Below, piece after piece: positions 54,842 to 63,657 of a stretch of DNA of 64,000 nt. The notes below the pieces were generated by a model. That model was not told the origin of the DNA. It did no database searches and saw only the letters and a list, made by a program, of their open reading frames with translations. Both the position numbers and the translations under genes were made by a program. The DNA comes from JABDQW01 sp942492025 (GTDB lineage Bacteria; Pseudomonadota; Gammaproteobacteria; SZUA-229): positions 248,001 to 312,000 of the forward strand of contig CALODJ010000012.1 of NCBI GenBank assembly GCA_942492025.1. Reading direction: 5' to 3'. Numbering within the stretch: the first letter of the stretch is position 1; each line of letters starts with the position of its first letter.

Positions 54842-55567
54842 ATGAAACTAAAAAACCTGTTGAACCAGGTTATCGGCTCGGGTGATACCGCGTCTTCTGC
54901 GGCCATCAGAGCACCGGGAATCGCTGATGCCCTGCGCAAGCTGGGGGACAAACTGCCTGGCGGGCTGGTGAGCGGTGCGACTGTGGGCGGCATCATGGCG
55001 TTGAAAATGAGTAACAAATCCACTAGAAAAGTGGCCGGGACGGCAGCAGGCTATGGCGGTGCGGCATTGCTCGGCGGCCTTGCTTACAAGGCTTATTCCA
55101 ATTGGCAACATAATAAAGGCAAGCAGAGAACGTTGTGGGCCGGTACAGATAACAGTATGCCGGAGAATAGCCAAGCCTCGGAGCCAGGCGACACACGGGC
55201 GCCAGATTTTCAGTTGCAGTTAATCAAAGCGATGGTTGCCGCGGCAAAAGCTGACGGCCATATCGATGCGACTGAACAACAACGTATCTTCAGTGCAGTT
55301 GAAGACATGGGCGTATCATGGGAAGTCAAGGGCATTATTTTTGACGATCTGTTGCAGCAACCGATTACGCTCGGTGAACTGGCAGTGGGTGCAGAAAGTA
55401 TCGAGCAGAGGTCCGAGATCTACCTGGCCTCTTGCCTGGCCATTAATCCGGACCAACCGTCAGAGCGGGCGCATCTCGATCAGCTGGCATCGGTGCTCGA
55501 ATTACCCGAAGGCCTTGAGCAAAAGCTGCAATGGCAGGCACAGCGCGCAATGACGCAAGCGGCCTAG
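54842..55567 (+). CDS. DUF533 (YebE-like) protein, copy 2
   Basis: A 241-residue paralogue of the protein at 34497, with the same order: MKLKNLLNQVIGSGD, glycine-rich hydrophobic segment (PGGLVSGATVGGIMALKMSNK), polar linker, and TerB-like domain (MVAAAKADGHIDATEQQRI, IYLASCLAINPDQPSERAHLD). Start chosen at 54842 with GAGGGT upstream; an in-frame ATG 42 bp earlier lies in the yccA remnant. It is intact although surrounded by pseudogenes. Confidence 0.85.
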   Translation: MKLKNLLNQVIGSGDTASSAAIRAPGIADALRKLGDKLPGGLVSGATVGGIMALKMSNKSTRKVAGTAAGYGGAALLGGLAYKAYSNWQHNKGKQRTLWAGTDNSMPENSQASEPGDTRAPDFQLQLIKAMVAAAKADGHIDATEQQRIFSAVEDMGVSWEVKGIIFDDLLQQPITLGELAVGAESIEQRSEIYLASCLAINPDQPSERAHLDQLASVLELPEGLEQKLQWQAQRAMTQAA

Positions 55568-55587
55568 CCCCATTGCTGTCCCACCTA

Positions 55588-55823
55588 GTCGTCATTGCGA
55601 GTCGCGAAAGCGACGTGGCCATCTCCTGCATCTTGCTCATTCGACATTCGGGTCAGGCCTTAAATTTTACAGATGATGCAATCTGTCCATAGGGTAATGG
55701 CACTTACTTAGAGCTGAAAATGCACTGTTTTACCGTAAATTCGTCATTGCGGGGTACGAAGCAATCTTCTGAAACGCGCGCTACAGCAAGATTGCCACGT
55801 CGCTGTCGCTCCTCGCAATGACG
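55588..55823. repeat. Family D palindromic repeats, partial copy and complete copy 3
   Basis: A partial copy at about 55590-55626 (CGTCATTGCGAGTCGCGAAA) and a full copy at 55742-55823, which begins CGTCATTGCG and ends CGCAATGACG with GAAGCAATCTTCTGAA and CAAGATTGCCACGTCGCT inside. This layout is a common short interspersed repeat in proteobacteria. Confidence 0.6.
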
Positions 55824-55925
55824 CTACTCCAATCATTTTATGCTTAGGTAAGCGGCATTCGTGCATATGGTTTAAGGTGTTTTGACTCATTCATCCCAGG
55901 ACTAGCCTGTCGGATCAAGTAGGGG

Positions 55926-57737
55926 CTAAATAGTTTCAAGCTTTTTCCTATGTGCTTTCTTTTTGCTGGTTTTTTTACGTTGTGTTGTAACTTTCTTTCG
56001 GACTTTTGCTTTTTTCTTATCACGCGTTGCTGATTTTCTGTGTGTAGTCTCTTTGCGTAAACGCGAAATTTTTAATTGCTGGCCGGATACCCAGACTTTT
56101 TTCAATTCATTGAAAATTTCTCTGGGCATGCCCTCAGGCAAATCAACCAGGCTGTAGTCGTCATAAATATTGATGCGGCCGATGTATTGACTTTCGATCC
56201 CTGCTTCATTGGCGATAGCGCCGACGATGTTGCCTGGCATGACATTATGCTTGTGACCTACTTCAACACGGAATCGCTCAAGGCCATCTTCGGCAGGTGT
56301 TTCTTTTCTTGCAGGGCGGTCATGTTGATTACGCGCCCGTTGTTTGCCCGGTGGGCGCTGCTCATCACTGCCCCGGCTTTTATCTGCCTGTGTTTGACTG
56401 GCTCTGCGTTGCGGTTGTTTCTGCAACAGCAACGGAGTGCTACCCTGTAACAGTTGGGCGAGGGCGGCGGCTACTTCCGCTGCAGGTACGTTATGCTCAT
56501 GCTGGTACTGCTCAATCAGTTGCGAGAAGAACCCTAGATCTTCAGTTGCAAGAGTGTCAGTAATGCGTTGTTTGAATTTGGCGATGCGCTTGTCGTTTAT
56601 CAGCTCCGTAGTCGGAAGCTCCATGATTTCGATCTTCTTCCGTGTGGCTTTTTCAATGGCGCTCAGCAAACGTTTTTCGCGCGGAGCGACAAACAGAATG
56701 GCATCGCCCTGTCGGCCTGCGCGGCCGGTACGCCCGATCCGGTGCACATAGGCTTCTGTGTCATACGGAATATCGTAATTGATGACATGACTGACGCGTT
56801 CCACGTCAAGACCTCGTGCGGCGACATCCGTGGCAACAATAATATCCAGTTTGCCATTTTTTAGTTGTGTAATGGTGCGTTCACGCTGGGTTTGTGCAAT
56901 GTCGCCATTGAGCGGTGCCGAGGCATAGCCGCGTGCTTCCAGTTTTTCAGATAATTCGCTGGTTGCGATTTTTGTGCGCACGAAAACAATCATGGCATCA
57001 AACGGCTCGGCTTCGAGGATACGGGTCAGGGCATCGAGTTTATGGACACCACTGACCGGCCAAAAGCGCTGACGAATGGTGTCAACCGTGGTGGTTTTAC
57101 TCTTGATGGTGATTTGTTCGGGTTCGTTTAAATACTCAGTGGCGATGCGGCGAATCTGTTGTGGCATAGTCGCGGAGAACAGCGCAATCTGTCTGTGTGG
57201 CGGCGTTTGTTCAAGAATCCATTCCACGTCTTCGATAAAACCCATGCGCAGCATTTCATCAGCTTCATCCAGCACCAGAGCACTGAGCTTTCCCAGTTTC
57301 AAGGTGCCTCGGCGCATATGATCCATCACGCGCCCAGGTGTGCCCACCACGACATGTACACCGCGTTGCAAGGCGCGTATTTGTCCACGGTAATCCTGGC
57401 CGCCATAAATTGGTATTACATGAAAACCTTTCATGTGTGAGGCGTATTTCTGGAAGGCTTCAGCCACCTGGATTGCCAGTTCGCGGGTCGGCGCCAGTAC
57501 CAGCACCTGTGGATCTTTTTGTTTTAAATCGAGTCTGGATAACAGTGGCAGCGCAAATGCAGCGGTTTTACCGGTGCCGGTCTGTGCCTGGCCTAGAACA
57601 TCTTTACCTTGCAGGATCAGTGGGATCGTTTGTGCCTGGATGGGTGAGGGCGTTTCATAACCCACTTCATTCAAAACTGCGAGTAGGGGTTTATTCAACG
57701 CCAATTGATCGAACGCTGTTACCGTGTTGGTCGCCAT
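55926..57737 (-). CDS. deaD: DEAD-box RNA helicase DeaD/CsdA
   Basis: A 603-residue helicase: Q motif (DQLALNKPLL..GYETPSPIQ), motif I AQTGTGKT (51-58), PTRELA, TPGR, DEAD (157-160), SAT (188-190), ARGLD and HRIGRTGR, then a dimerisation region and a DbpA-type RNA-binding domain (about 480-560, RFRVEVGHKHNVMPGNIVGAIANE split) and a Lys/Arg-rich tail. It unwinds structured RNA in cold adaptation, ribosome assembly and mRNA decay. Confidence 0.95.
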   Translation of the reverse strand: MATNTVTAFDQLALNKPLLAVLNEVGYETPSPIQAQTIPLILQGKDVLGQAQTGTGKTAAFALPLLSRLDLKQKDPQVLVLAPTRELAIQVAEAFQKYASHMKGFHVIPIYGGQDYRGQIRALQRGVHVVVGTPGRVMDHMRRGTLKLGKLSALVLDEADEMLRMGFIEDVEWILEQTPPHRQIALFSATMPQQIRRIATEYLNEPEQITIKSKTTTVDTIRQRFWPVSGVHKLDALTRILEAEPFDAMIVFVRTKIATSELSEKLEARGYASAPLNGDIAQTQRERTITQLKNGKLDIIVATDVAARGLDVERVSHVINYDIPYDTEAYVHRIGRTGRAGRQGDAILFVAPREKRLLSAIEKATRKKIEIMELPTTELINDKRIAKFKQRITDTLATEDLGFFSQLIEQYQHEHNVPAAEVAAALAQLLQGSTPLLLQKQPQRRASQTQADKSRGSDEQRPPGKQRARNQHDRPARKETPAEDGLERFRVEVGHKHNVMPGNIVGAIANEAGIESQYIGRINIYDDYSLVDLPEGMPREIFNELKKVWVSGQQLKISRLRKETTHRKSATRDKKKAKVRKKVTTQRKKTSKKKAHRKKLETI

Positions 57738-58188
57738 GATAAATACCTGAAAAAGATGAATTGCGTGAAACGACGAGGCTTAGCCCGCCGCCGAGGAACT
57801 GAGTCAAAGTCAGAAGGGTTGCTTAGTTTAACACGGCTTGAGCGTCTTGAGGGCCAGGCCGTACAATTTACATTCTCTAGCCCAGCGGCCAGGGCGATTT
57901 GAGGGTCAAACCCTGAGTGTCAGCATGATCAGCCACAAAAAAACATGCAGGAAGATGAGCAGGCCGCATTTGAACAAAGCCACAAAGACGTAGTGGTCGC
58001 GGCACTGGGTGATGAAGGTGTCTGGTTTAATACCGATGTAATGATAGTGGTGGGGGAGAGGTGACAGGGCCACCCGCCGATAAGCTCGAATTAGAGGCCT
58101 GTAATAATATTTGAGGTCAAGGTCGCAGATTTATTTGGTTTTTACTCGGTCCAACGTTCTCAAAGAGTGAACCCCGGGCGGATTATCA
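57738..58188. other. Gap of 451 bp without a convincing gene
   Basis: Upstream leader of deaD and the region before the HNH gene. A short frame (57945-58064, 39 codons, MQEDEQAAFEQSHKD) is the only coding-like stretch and is more likely a remnant. No repeat element recognised. Confidence 0.5.
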
Positions 58189-58461
58189 ATGAGTAAAAGG
58201 TGTGCGCTATGTGGTAGCGAACGATCAATTACCTTCCATCATCTCATTCCCAGAACTTGTCATCGTAACAAGTGGTTCAAAAAGAACTTTGCCAAAACTG
58301 ATATGAAAGAACGAGGCATCGATATCTGCAGACGATGCCATTGCTTTATCCATAACAAGTTCTCTGAAAAATTTCTTGGCCGGGAACTCAATACGCTCCA
58401 TAAAATAACAGAAAACGAGACAATCAAGTCGTATCTGACGTGGGCTAGAAAGCAGAAATAA
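58189..58461 (+). CDS. Small HNH-type protein
   Basis: A 90-residue protein with two zinc-finger-like pairs, CALC (residues 5-8) and CRRC, flanking the HNH-like core TFHHLIPRTCH and CFIHNKF. It is the size of stand-alone HNH domains; such proteins occur beside restriction or DNA repair genes or as orphans. A basic, DNA-compatible composition (RKQK end). Weak ribosome site. Nuclease activity is not proven by sequence. Confidence 0.7.
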   Translation: MSKRCALCGSERSITFHHLIPRTCHRNKWFKKNFAKTDMKERGIDICRRCHCFIHNKFSEKFLGRELNTLHKITENETIKSYLTWARKQK

Positions 58462-58546
58462 ACTGACATTGGCTGGATCGGGGCCCCCCGGTGTGAAATG
58501 CCGCCTGGAACAGTAGACGGTCCCAAACCGCATGTTGAGGCACACT

Positions 58547-58863
58547 CTAGCCCGCATTTCTCACTAGGCGGCATGGAATACTGGTAAGGCATTGGTTTTT
58601 TGGAGTGAAGCTCGGATGATTAGAAATACAGCGTGTTATTCAAGCATGCCTATCACGGTTCAGGCTGGCCTTGGTTTGCATGAGATCGTAGGGTGCGCTG
58701 TGCGCACCGTGAATCTTCAGTGTGCTGGGCTGTTTTGGTGCGCACGGCGCACCCTACGGTCGCTTCACCCAAGCTATTGCTACGCTTTTCGCTCCAGAGC
58801 GGCGCTTACGAACACGAATCCTGCGCCTGCTCCCGTGATCCTGGTGAGAAATGCGGGCTAATT
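58547..58863. mobile_element. Palindromic MITE family A, copy 4 (309 bp, with nested family B element)
   Basis: Core 58551-58859 with ends CCCGCATTTCTCACTAGG and CCTGGTGAGAAATGCGGG, flanked by CTAG and CTAA. It is diverged from copies 1-3 and carries a family B inverted repeat (58688-58757) in its middle, in place of part of the interior arm. Confidence 0.8.
58688..58757. repeat. Family B inverted-repeat element, copy 4 (nested)
   Basis: Arms ending in GTAGGGTGCG and CGCACCCTAC around a 28-bp centre unrelated to the centres of copies 2, 3 and 5. It lies inside family A copy 4, so it was acquired after that insertion. Confidence 0.8.
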
Positions 58864-58929
58864 CCTCGGGGCGAATGCCACCGAGTGGGCCCTGGCTTGA
58901 TAACAGTAATTTGCTACCAACCGGGGCGA

Positions 58930-60228
58930 TCAGTTGGCGGCAAAGTCGTCGAAGCGGCGGGTACTGAATTTCTTCCCGAAGAGTGCATAAACTTCGTCAA
59001 CGGTGCGTGGCTCGCATGTCTTGGGGTGGAAGATGTCATAGTTACTGCTTGCCGCCCTGGGAAACAGTTCCACGGCGTGGGCGCCGGGACTTTGTTCTAG
59101 CGATCGCAAGAAAGTGATCGCTGCATTGGTGCCCAGGAAGTGGGTCAGGTAGAGATCGGCTTCTGTGGGTTCACGACCGAACGAGTACGCCAGTTTTTCA
59201 TGACTATCACGCACCGTTTCTGCAGCCATCATTGCCGACAGGCGTGGATTCTTGCGCAGCGCAAGCAGGTGCTGGTAGATCGAGTCGTCGCGCACCTTGG
59301 GCCGCCGGTACCCGCCCCGGATCGTATAGTACTCGATCTTCGCTGTGTAGTCGGCAAGAGGGCCATACTTTGCACCGTGCTTCTTGAGGGTATTCAGCCA
59401 GGTGTCGTGGGTAAACTGGTATAAGCCAGACGCTGACGAAGTCGCCGCCTCGCTCGCGGGTTCGAAGTTGCTTTCTGTGGCGGCCAGCTTCATCAGGTAC
59501 GCAAAGTTCACGCCGGTACGCACACTACTCAAACGGATGGCAGCAACAATACCATGATCAATTCCGAACCTGGCGGCATCACTGCGGGCAAGGTTCGCAT
59601 AGGTCTCCATGACGACAGCAAGGTCGGCATCCCTTAGCTGTATGGTGCTATCCGGCAAATACAAGGCGCGAAACTCTGCGATGGCCTGCCGGGTAAGTGC
59701 CCCCTTGAAACCATCCGCCTCTCCCAGGTCAAAGCCAAGTGTTAGCAAATCTTCCTGTTGCTTCTTCACCAGCGGATCAAAGGCCACATAGGATTTTTTG
59801 GCACCTGGATTCGGCATCACCAACAACGGTCCCCATTGCTGCTGGCTCGCTGCTTTTGTCCTGGAAAATAGGGCTTTCTCTCTACCCGATCGCGATGGCG
59901 GTTTCTTGCCGTCTGCGGACGGCTGCTTACCGCGCTCGGTCTGCACAGTCTCCAGTGCACTCATTGCAGAGACCTCAGGCTGGTCATTCTGTTTCACACT
60001 GCTCTGCGCGTCGTGGAAAACGTCGGGGGATAGAAGGGATGCGACAGCCAGAACACTGGCAGCGGCTATACTTGCACGGCGCCGCTGGCCTGTCGAGGTT
60101 GCCTTCGTTAGCGATGCCTCCAGGGCCCGCACTTCCTCTTGAAAACGGTCACGTTCGGCTTCTGTTTCTGCCAATCGCAGATTCAGCTGCTCGAGCTCGA
60201 CTTTGTTTAGTTCAATTTTGTCATGCAT
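58930..60228 (-). CDS. Membrane-anchored lytic-transglycosylase-like protein with peptidoglycan-binding domain
   Basis: A 432-residue protein. Residues 1-45 form a coiled coil (LNKVELEQLNLRLAETEAER), 52-67 a membrane segment (SIAAASVLAVASLLS), then a low-complexity linker, a PG_binding_1-like helix bundle (about 155-190, KKQQEDLLTLGFDLGEADG and LTRQAIAEFR), and an SLT-like domain (about 240-400) with putative catalytic Glu252 in LAATESNFEP and SGLYQFTHDTWL. The C-terminus (VDEVYALFGKKF) is also seen in transglycosylase relatives. Likely cleaves or binds murein; the cytoplasmic coiled coil is unusual. Confidence 0.8.
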   Translation of the reverse strand: MHDKIELNKVELEQLNLRLAETEAERDRFQEEVRALEASLTKATSTGQRRRASIAAASVLAVASLLSPDVFHDAQSSVKQNDQPEVSAMSALETVQTERGKQPSADGKKPPSRSGREKALFSRTKAASQQQWGPLLVMPNPGAKKSYVAFDPLVKKQQEDLLTLGFDLGEADGFKGALTRQAIAEFRALYLPDSTIQLRDADLAVVMETYANLARSDAARFGIDHGIVAAIRLSSVRTGVNFAYLMKLAATESNFEPASEAATSSASGLYQFTHDTWLNTLKKHGAKYGPLADYTAKIEYYTIRGGYRRPKVRDDSIYQHLLALRKNPRLSAMMAAETVRDSHEKLAYSFGREPTEADLYLTHFLGTNAAITFLRSLEQSPGAHAVELFPRAASSNYDIFHPKTCEPRTVDEVYALFGKKFSTRRFDDFAAN

Positions 60229-60493
60229 AACAGTTCTATTCTACTCAATTCTAACGTCGTCTGTCCCTATTAGCGTTGTCACGTTCCCGAATCCTTTGGG
60301 ATCACCGACTGACTTGGTCACTTGCAGCCGCAATAGCGCGTTACTATACAAATAATTTAAGCAATTAACGTACTAACTATTTGCTAACATATATTATTCA
60401 ATTAGTTATATGCTTTTTCTAATATTATGTTGAAGTTATTCTGTAAGAATATCCGTCAGTTTTATGGATTCCTTTACAGTTCCAGGTAACCGA

Positions 60494-60634
60494 TTATTGC
60501 TTGACCGGCACGCGCAGACCGTGGGGTAACCGAGTGTGTTCCACCAGTTCAAACAGGCCCTGACCCAGCAGGGCGAGCACGGCGGCGGTTACGGCCAGCC
60601 AATCCTGACCGGCATACGTCTTGCACCAGCATTC
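60494..60634 (-). pseudogene. C-terminal fragment of a membrane protein gene
   Basis: Minus-strand frame reads AGQDWLAVTAAVLALLGQGL, then FELVEHTRLPHGLRVPVKQ and TAA. GC-rich third positions contrast with the AT-rich surroundings. No start codon or upstream part, so it seems to be a remnant; source family not recognised. Confidence 0.35.
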
Positions 60635-60684
60635 AGTGCTGAATCACTTGATTTACCATCAATACAGAATGTGAGTGGTTAAAA

Positions 60685-60816
60685 GTGAGTTTGAAAGCGG
60701 GGGACGCATGCATTCAAACGATTAAATTGAGAGCAGGAAAAGCGGTAACCGCTATCGCTATTGGTGTTCTGCTCGAACAGATTATCGCGCGTACGGTGAG
60801 TGATGATCAGAAGTGA
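60685..60816 (+). CDS. Possible 43-residue peptide
   Basis: GTG-started frame MSLKAGDACIQTIKLRAGKA, then VTAIAIGVLLEQIIARTVSD and DQK. It has one amphipathic-to-hydrophobic helix and a weak GAGTGG upstream. It could be a small protein or a chance frame. Confidence 0.25.
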   Translation: MSLKAGDACIQTIKLRAGKAVTAIAIGVLLEQIIARTVSDDQK

Positions 60817-60897
60817 AGGTGTATTATTGCCGATTGTGTATTTATTCTGCGGCGGACAGCGTAGCTTGAGGCCTTACACTTTACGTACTTTAAATAT

Positions 60898-60937
60898 GCC
60901 CGGTAAGAATCGAGCAGCAGCTCCATTCTTACCGGGC
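60898..60937 (-). terminator. Hairpin after lipoprotein gene
   Basis: GCCCGGTAAGAAT and ATTCTTACCGGGC, a perfect 13-bp inverted repeat with a 14-base loop, 13 bp after the minus-strand stop; followed by ATATTTAAA on that strand. Confidence 0.55.
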
Positions 60938-60949
60938 TTCCGGATCTTA

Positions 60950-61810
60950 TCAATCAAAGAAATTTGCACATGGATAGGGACTACCGGGTGGTGGGTCGGT
61001 TACCTCAACGAATGCACCGCTACCACTGTTGTATTCTACTGTTACGGTTCCGTCAGAGTTTATCGTGCCTTTACCCTGGGTATTATCAGCACCAGTGACT
61101 AGAACGATACCGCTCCTCGGGCTAACCGGACAGACTTGCAACTCGTTTCCTACAATAGGCGCCAGTAACTGTGCTAAGAAACCACCGCCAGTCGAATAAT
61201 CCAGCGCGAATGTGTAGGTGTTGAGTGAGAACTCGCCGGTCAGGTCATTGCCGGTTTCATTTATGATCAGGCCGCTAAGTGTCGTGGTGATTGTGCTGTC
61301 AGCGGCGCTCAGGTTACCCGTCATGTTTATGGTCCAGTCTTGTGTTGTCAGGTTGATGCTGGCATTGAATGTTATGGTGCCAGTCAATGTGACCGTTCCA
61401 ATGACGCAATCGTTGAACGTGATCGTCCCGCTGGCGCTTGTTTCTGTTTCAGTCCCCGTGCCGGTAATAGAACCCAGGTCACATGGAAGATTAATCTCTT
61501 CGGCAACGGGTAGATTCAAGGCGGTTACATTGCTAATATCCTTCACCTTGTCCACCGCCAGGACGATGATGTCATTTGCTGAAGGTGCTTGCGCAACATC
61601 CGCCGCCACAGGAACGAAATCGATCAGTGCAGAACCACCAAGCGTGGCTTGCATGACCACATCTTTTGCATTCGCCTCAGTGATTGTTACGGCGTTAGGC
61701 GGTACAGTGGTGGCTGTTCCGCCACCGTCATCGTCACTGCTACAACCAGACATCATCAGTATTGAAAGAAAAACAGATGCGATAGAAAGTTGAGACATTA
61801 GTCTTGACAT
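60950..61810 (-). CDS. Putative lipoprotein of unknown function
   Basis: A 286-residue protein starting MSRLMSQLSI; lipobox LMMSGC with acylated Cys23, followed by SSDDDGGG linker. The mature part is a Thr/Asn-rich beta-strand series (ITGTGTETETSASGTITFND, VTLTGTITFNASINLTT) like small beta-helical or barrel domains. Lipidation and Asp at +3/+4 fit outer-membrane sorting. In-frame Met codons upstream (to 61936) are less likely because the lipobox would be displaced. Family not recognised; its Thr-rich strands recall adhesin domains only superficially. Confidence 0.7.
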   Translation of the reverse strand: MSRLMSQLSIASVFLSILMMSGCSSDDDGGGTATTVPPNAVTITEANAKDVVMQATLGGSALIDFVPVAADVAQAPSANDIIVLAVDKVKDISNVTALNLPVAEEINLPCDLGSITGTGTETETSASGTITFNDCVIGTVTLTGTITFNASINLTTQDWTINMTGNLSAADSTITTTLSGLIINETGNDLTGEFSLNTYTFALDYSTGGGFLAQLLAPIVGNELQVCPVSPRSGIVLVTGADNTQGKGTINSDGTVTVEYNSGSGAFVEVTDPPPGSPYPCANFFD

Positions 61811-61949
61811 GGTATTTATCATTCCCCAATTAATAATTATTGTGTTAAACCCAGCACAAAGTATGGTAGTTAATTCATATATTGCAAGCGCTGGGACAAC
61901 GGTTGGGTACAGGGTGCTTAGATGGTTCACGCGCACCCCTTCCCAAGGG

Positions 61950-62110
61950 TTAATGAAATAAGGTATACCTTGTAGAGTGCGCCGTGCGCACCGAAATTAG
62001 TGCAACACGCCTGATTGCAATAGCGTGGTGCTTACCGCCCTACCTAAGCTAATTCACTACTACACAAGGACCAGAAAGCTCTGCATCAGTTGATCGGTGG
62101 TAGAATCTTG
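61950..62110. repeat. Family B element copy 5 with extended flanks (degenerate)
   Basis: Core 61972-62043 has a good left arm and a decayed right arm (GGTGCTTACCGCCCTAC). Centre and flanks match copies 2 and 3. The right flank reads HKDQKALHQLIGGRILQK, the counterpart of HEPESLYKLIDGKTLEIG in copy 3. Confidence 0.65.
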
Positions 62111-62418
62111 CAGAAATACTTTTGAGCAAAAATGAAACTTTGTCACGCCGTAGTGTTCTAAAATAAATAGGCCGTATAACACAGAGCATGTAGCGTGTTG
62201 GTTTCGGCCCTTGTAATCTTAGCTCCGTGGGTGTCGTTTGATTACAACAGACTTGTATATTATCCCGGTTGTTTAAGTAGTACCCTCTCTGGTGTTCTTC
62301 TCTAAGTTGGCCTGAATAATCTGCAACAAAACCAAATTGCAGCCGTGTAGTTTAACAACCCCACGTTTTGTTCTTGTTTTCTGATCAGGCTGCGTATTTT
62401 ATATAGAAGAGAAACTAG

Positions 62419-63597
62419 ATGTTATTTGAAGGTTTATTGAGTTTGTCCACTTTAGGCTACATTGGCGTTACTTTATTACTGACGCATATCACCATTGCCG
62501 GTGTAACGATATTTTTACATCGGCACCAATCCCATCGAGCCCTGTCATTGCACCCGGTCATCAGCCACTTTTTCCGTTTCTGGCTTTGGTTAACGACAGG
62601 CATGGTGACGAAAGAATGGGTGGCGATACACCGTAAACATCACGCCAGGTGCGAGACGCCGGAAGATCCACACAGCCCTCGCTATAAAGGCTTAGCCAAT
62701 GTTTTGTTCAAAGGCGCATGGTTGTATCGACAGGAAGCACTGAATCACGAAACTCTGGAAAAATACGGTCACAATACGCCGGATGACTGGGTAGAGCACA
62801 ATATTTACAGCCGCTTCCCGGCGTTGGGCGTCAGCTTGATGGCAGTGCTGGATGTGGTGTTGTTCGGTTTAGCGGGATTAGTGGTCTTCGCCGTGCAAAT
62901 GGTCTGGATCCCGTTCTGGGCTGCGGGTGTGATCAATGGCGTGGGTCATCGCCTGGGCTACCGTAACTTTGAGACCACGGATGCATCGACCAATATTATT
63001 CCCTGGGGCATTCTGATTGGCGGTGAAGAACTGCACAACAATCACCATGCCTACGCCGCATCAGCCAGGCTGTCGAACAAATGGTGGGAATTCGATATCG
63101 GTTGGATGTACATTCGATTGCTGGAAATCTTCAAACTGGCCAAGGTTAAACGACTTTCACCGAAAATTCGCTGTACTCGTGGCAAAACGAGTATTGATAT
63201 TGATACCGTACGCGCGGTCGTCAGCAATCGTTACCATGTCATGAAGCTCTACGGCAACAAGGTGATTAAACCCGTGTTACTCGAAGCCCAACAAAAAGCC
63301 GACCGTATCGGCCGAAAAATGCTGCACCGCTCACGCAAGCTGATGATTCGCGAGGACCTTAAGCCTGGCATTCGCGCCCAGGAAACAATCGACAAAGTGC
63401 TCAGTCAATATCGATCACTGGCAACGGTTTATCAGTTCAAACAGCAATTGAAGAAAATCTGGTCGCACACGTCTACCGACGGGGCCAACCGTGTTCAGCG
63501 GCTGCAAACCTGGTGTGCAGACGCGGAGCAGACCGGTATTCGCGCGCTGCAGGACTTTGCCCGGTATCTGCGCGCCTATGAATTGCGAGGCGTGTAA
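62419..63597 (+). CDS. Fatty acid (acyl-lipid/acyl-CoA) delta-9-type desaturase
   Basis: A 392-residue membrane di-iron desaturase with all three histidine boxes: HRHQSH (34-39), HRKHH (71-75) and HNNHH (about 207-211), and four hydrophobic helices. It introduces a double bond into acyl chains to adjust membrane fluidity. The C-terminal 140 residues are hydrophilic and helical (KVIKPVLLEAQQKADRIGRKM), longer than usual for the core fold and also seen in some proteobacterial members. Confidence 0.92.
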   Translation: MLFEGLLSLSTLGYIGVTLLLTHITIAGVTIFLHRHQSHRALSLHPVISHFFRFWLWLTTGMVTKEWVAIHRKHHARCETPEDPHSPRYKGLANVLFKGAWLYRQEALNHETLEKYGHNTPDDWVEHNIYSRFPALGVSLMAVLDVVLFGLAGLVVFAVQMVWIPFWAAGVINGVGHRLGYRNFETTDASTNIIPWGILIGGEELHNNHHAYAASARLSNKWWEFDIGWMYIRLLEIFKLAKVKRLSPKIRCTRGKTSIDIDTVRAVVSNRYHVMKLYGNKVIKPVLLEAQQKADRIGRKMLHRSRKLMIREDLKPGIRAQETIDKVLSQYRSLATVYQFKQQLKKIWSHTSTDGANRVQRLQTWCADAEQTGIRALQDFARYLRAYELRGV

Positions 63598-63657
63598 TAG
63601 ACAAAGCCGTGAAATCCCCACAATTTCTAAATAGAAAAAATCGACTACGGAAACAGT

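Larger units (their letters stand above)
60229..60949. other. Gap of about 720 bp with remnants only
   Basis: The first 250 bp are AT-rich with nothing recognisable. A minus-strand fragment and a 43-codon plus-strand frame, listed separately, are the only coding-like parts; a hairpin closes the right end. Confidence 0.5.
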
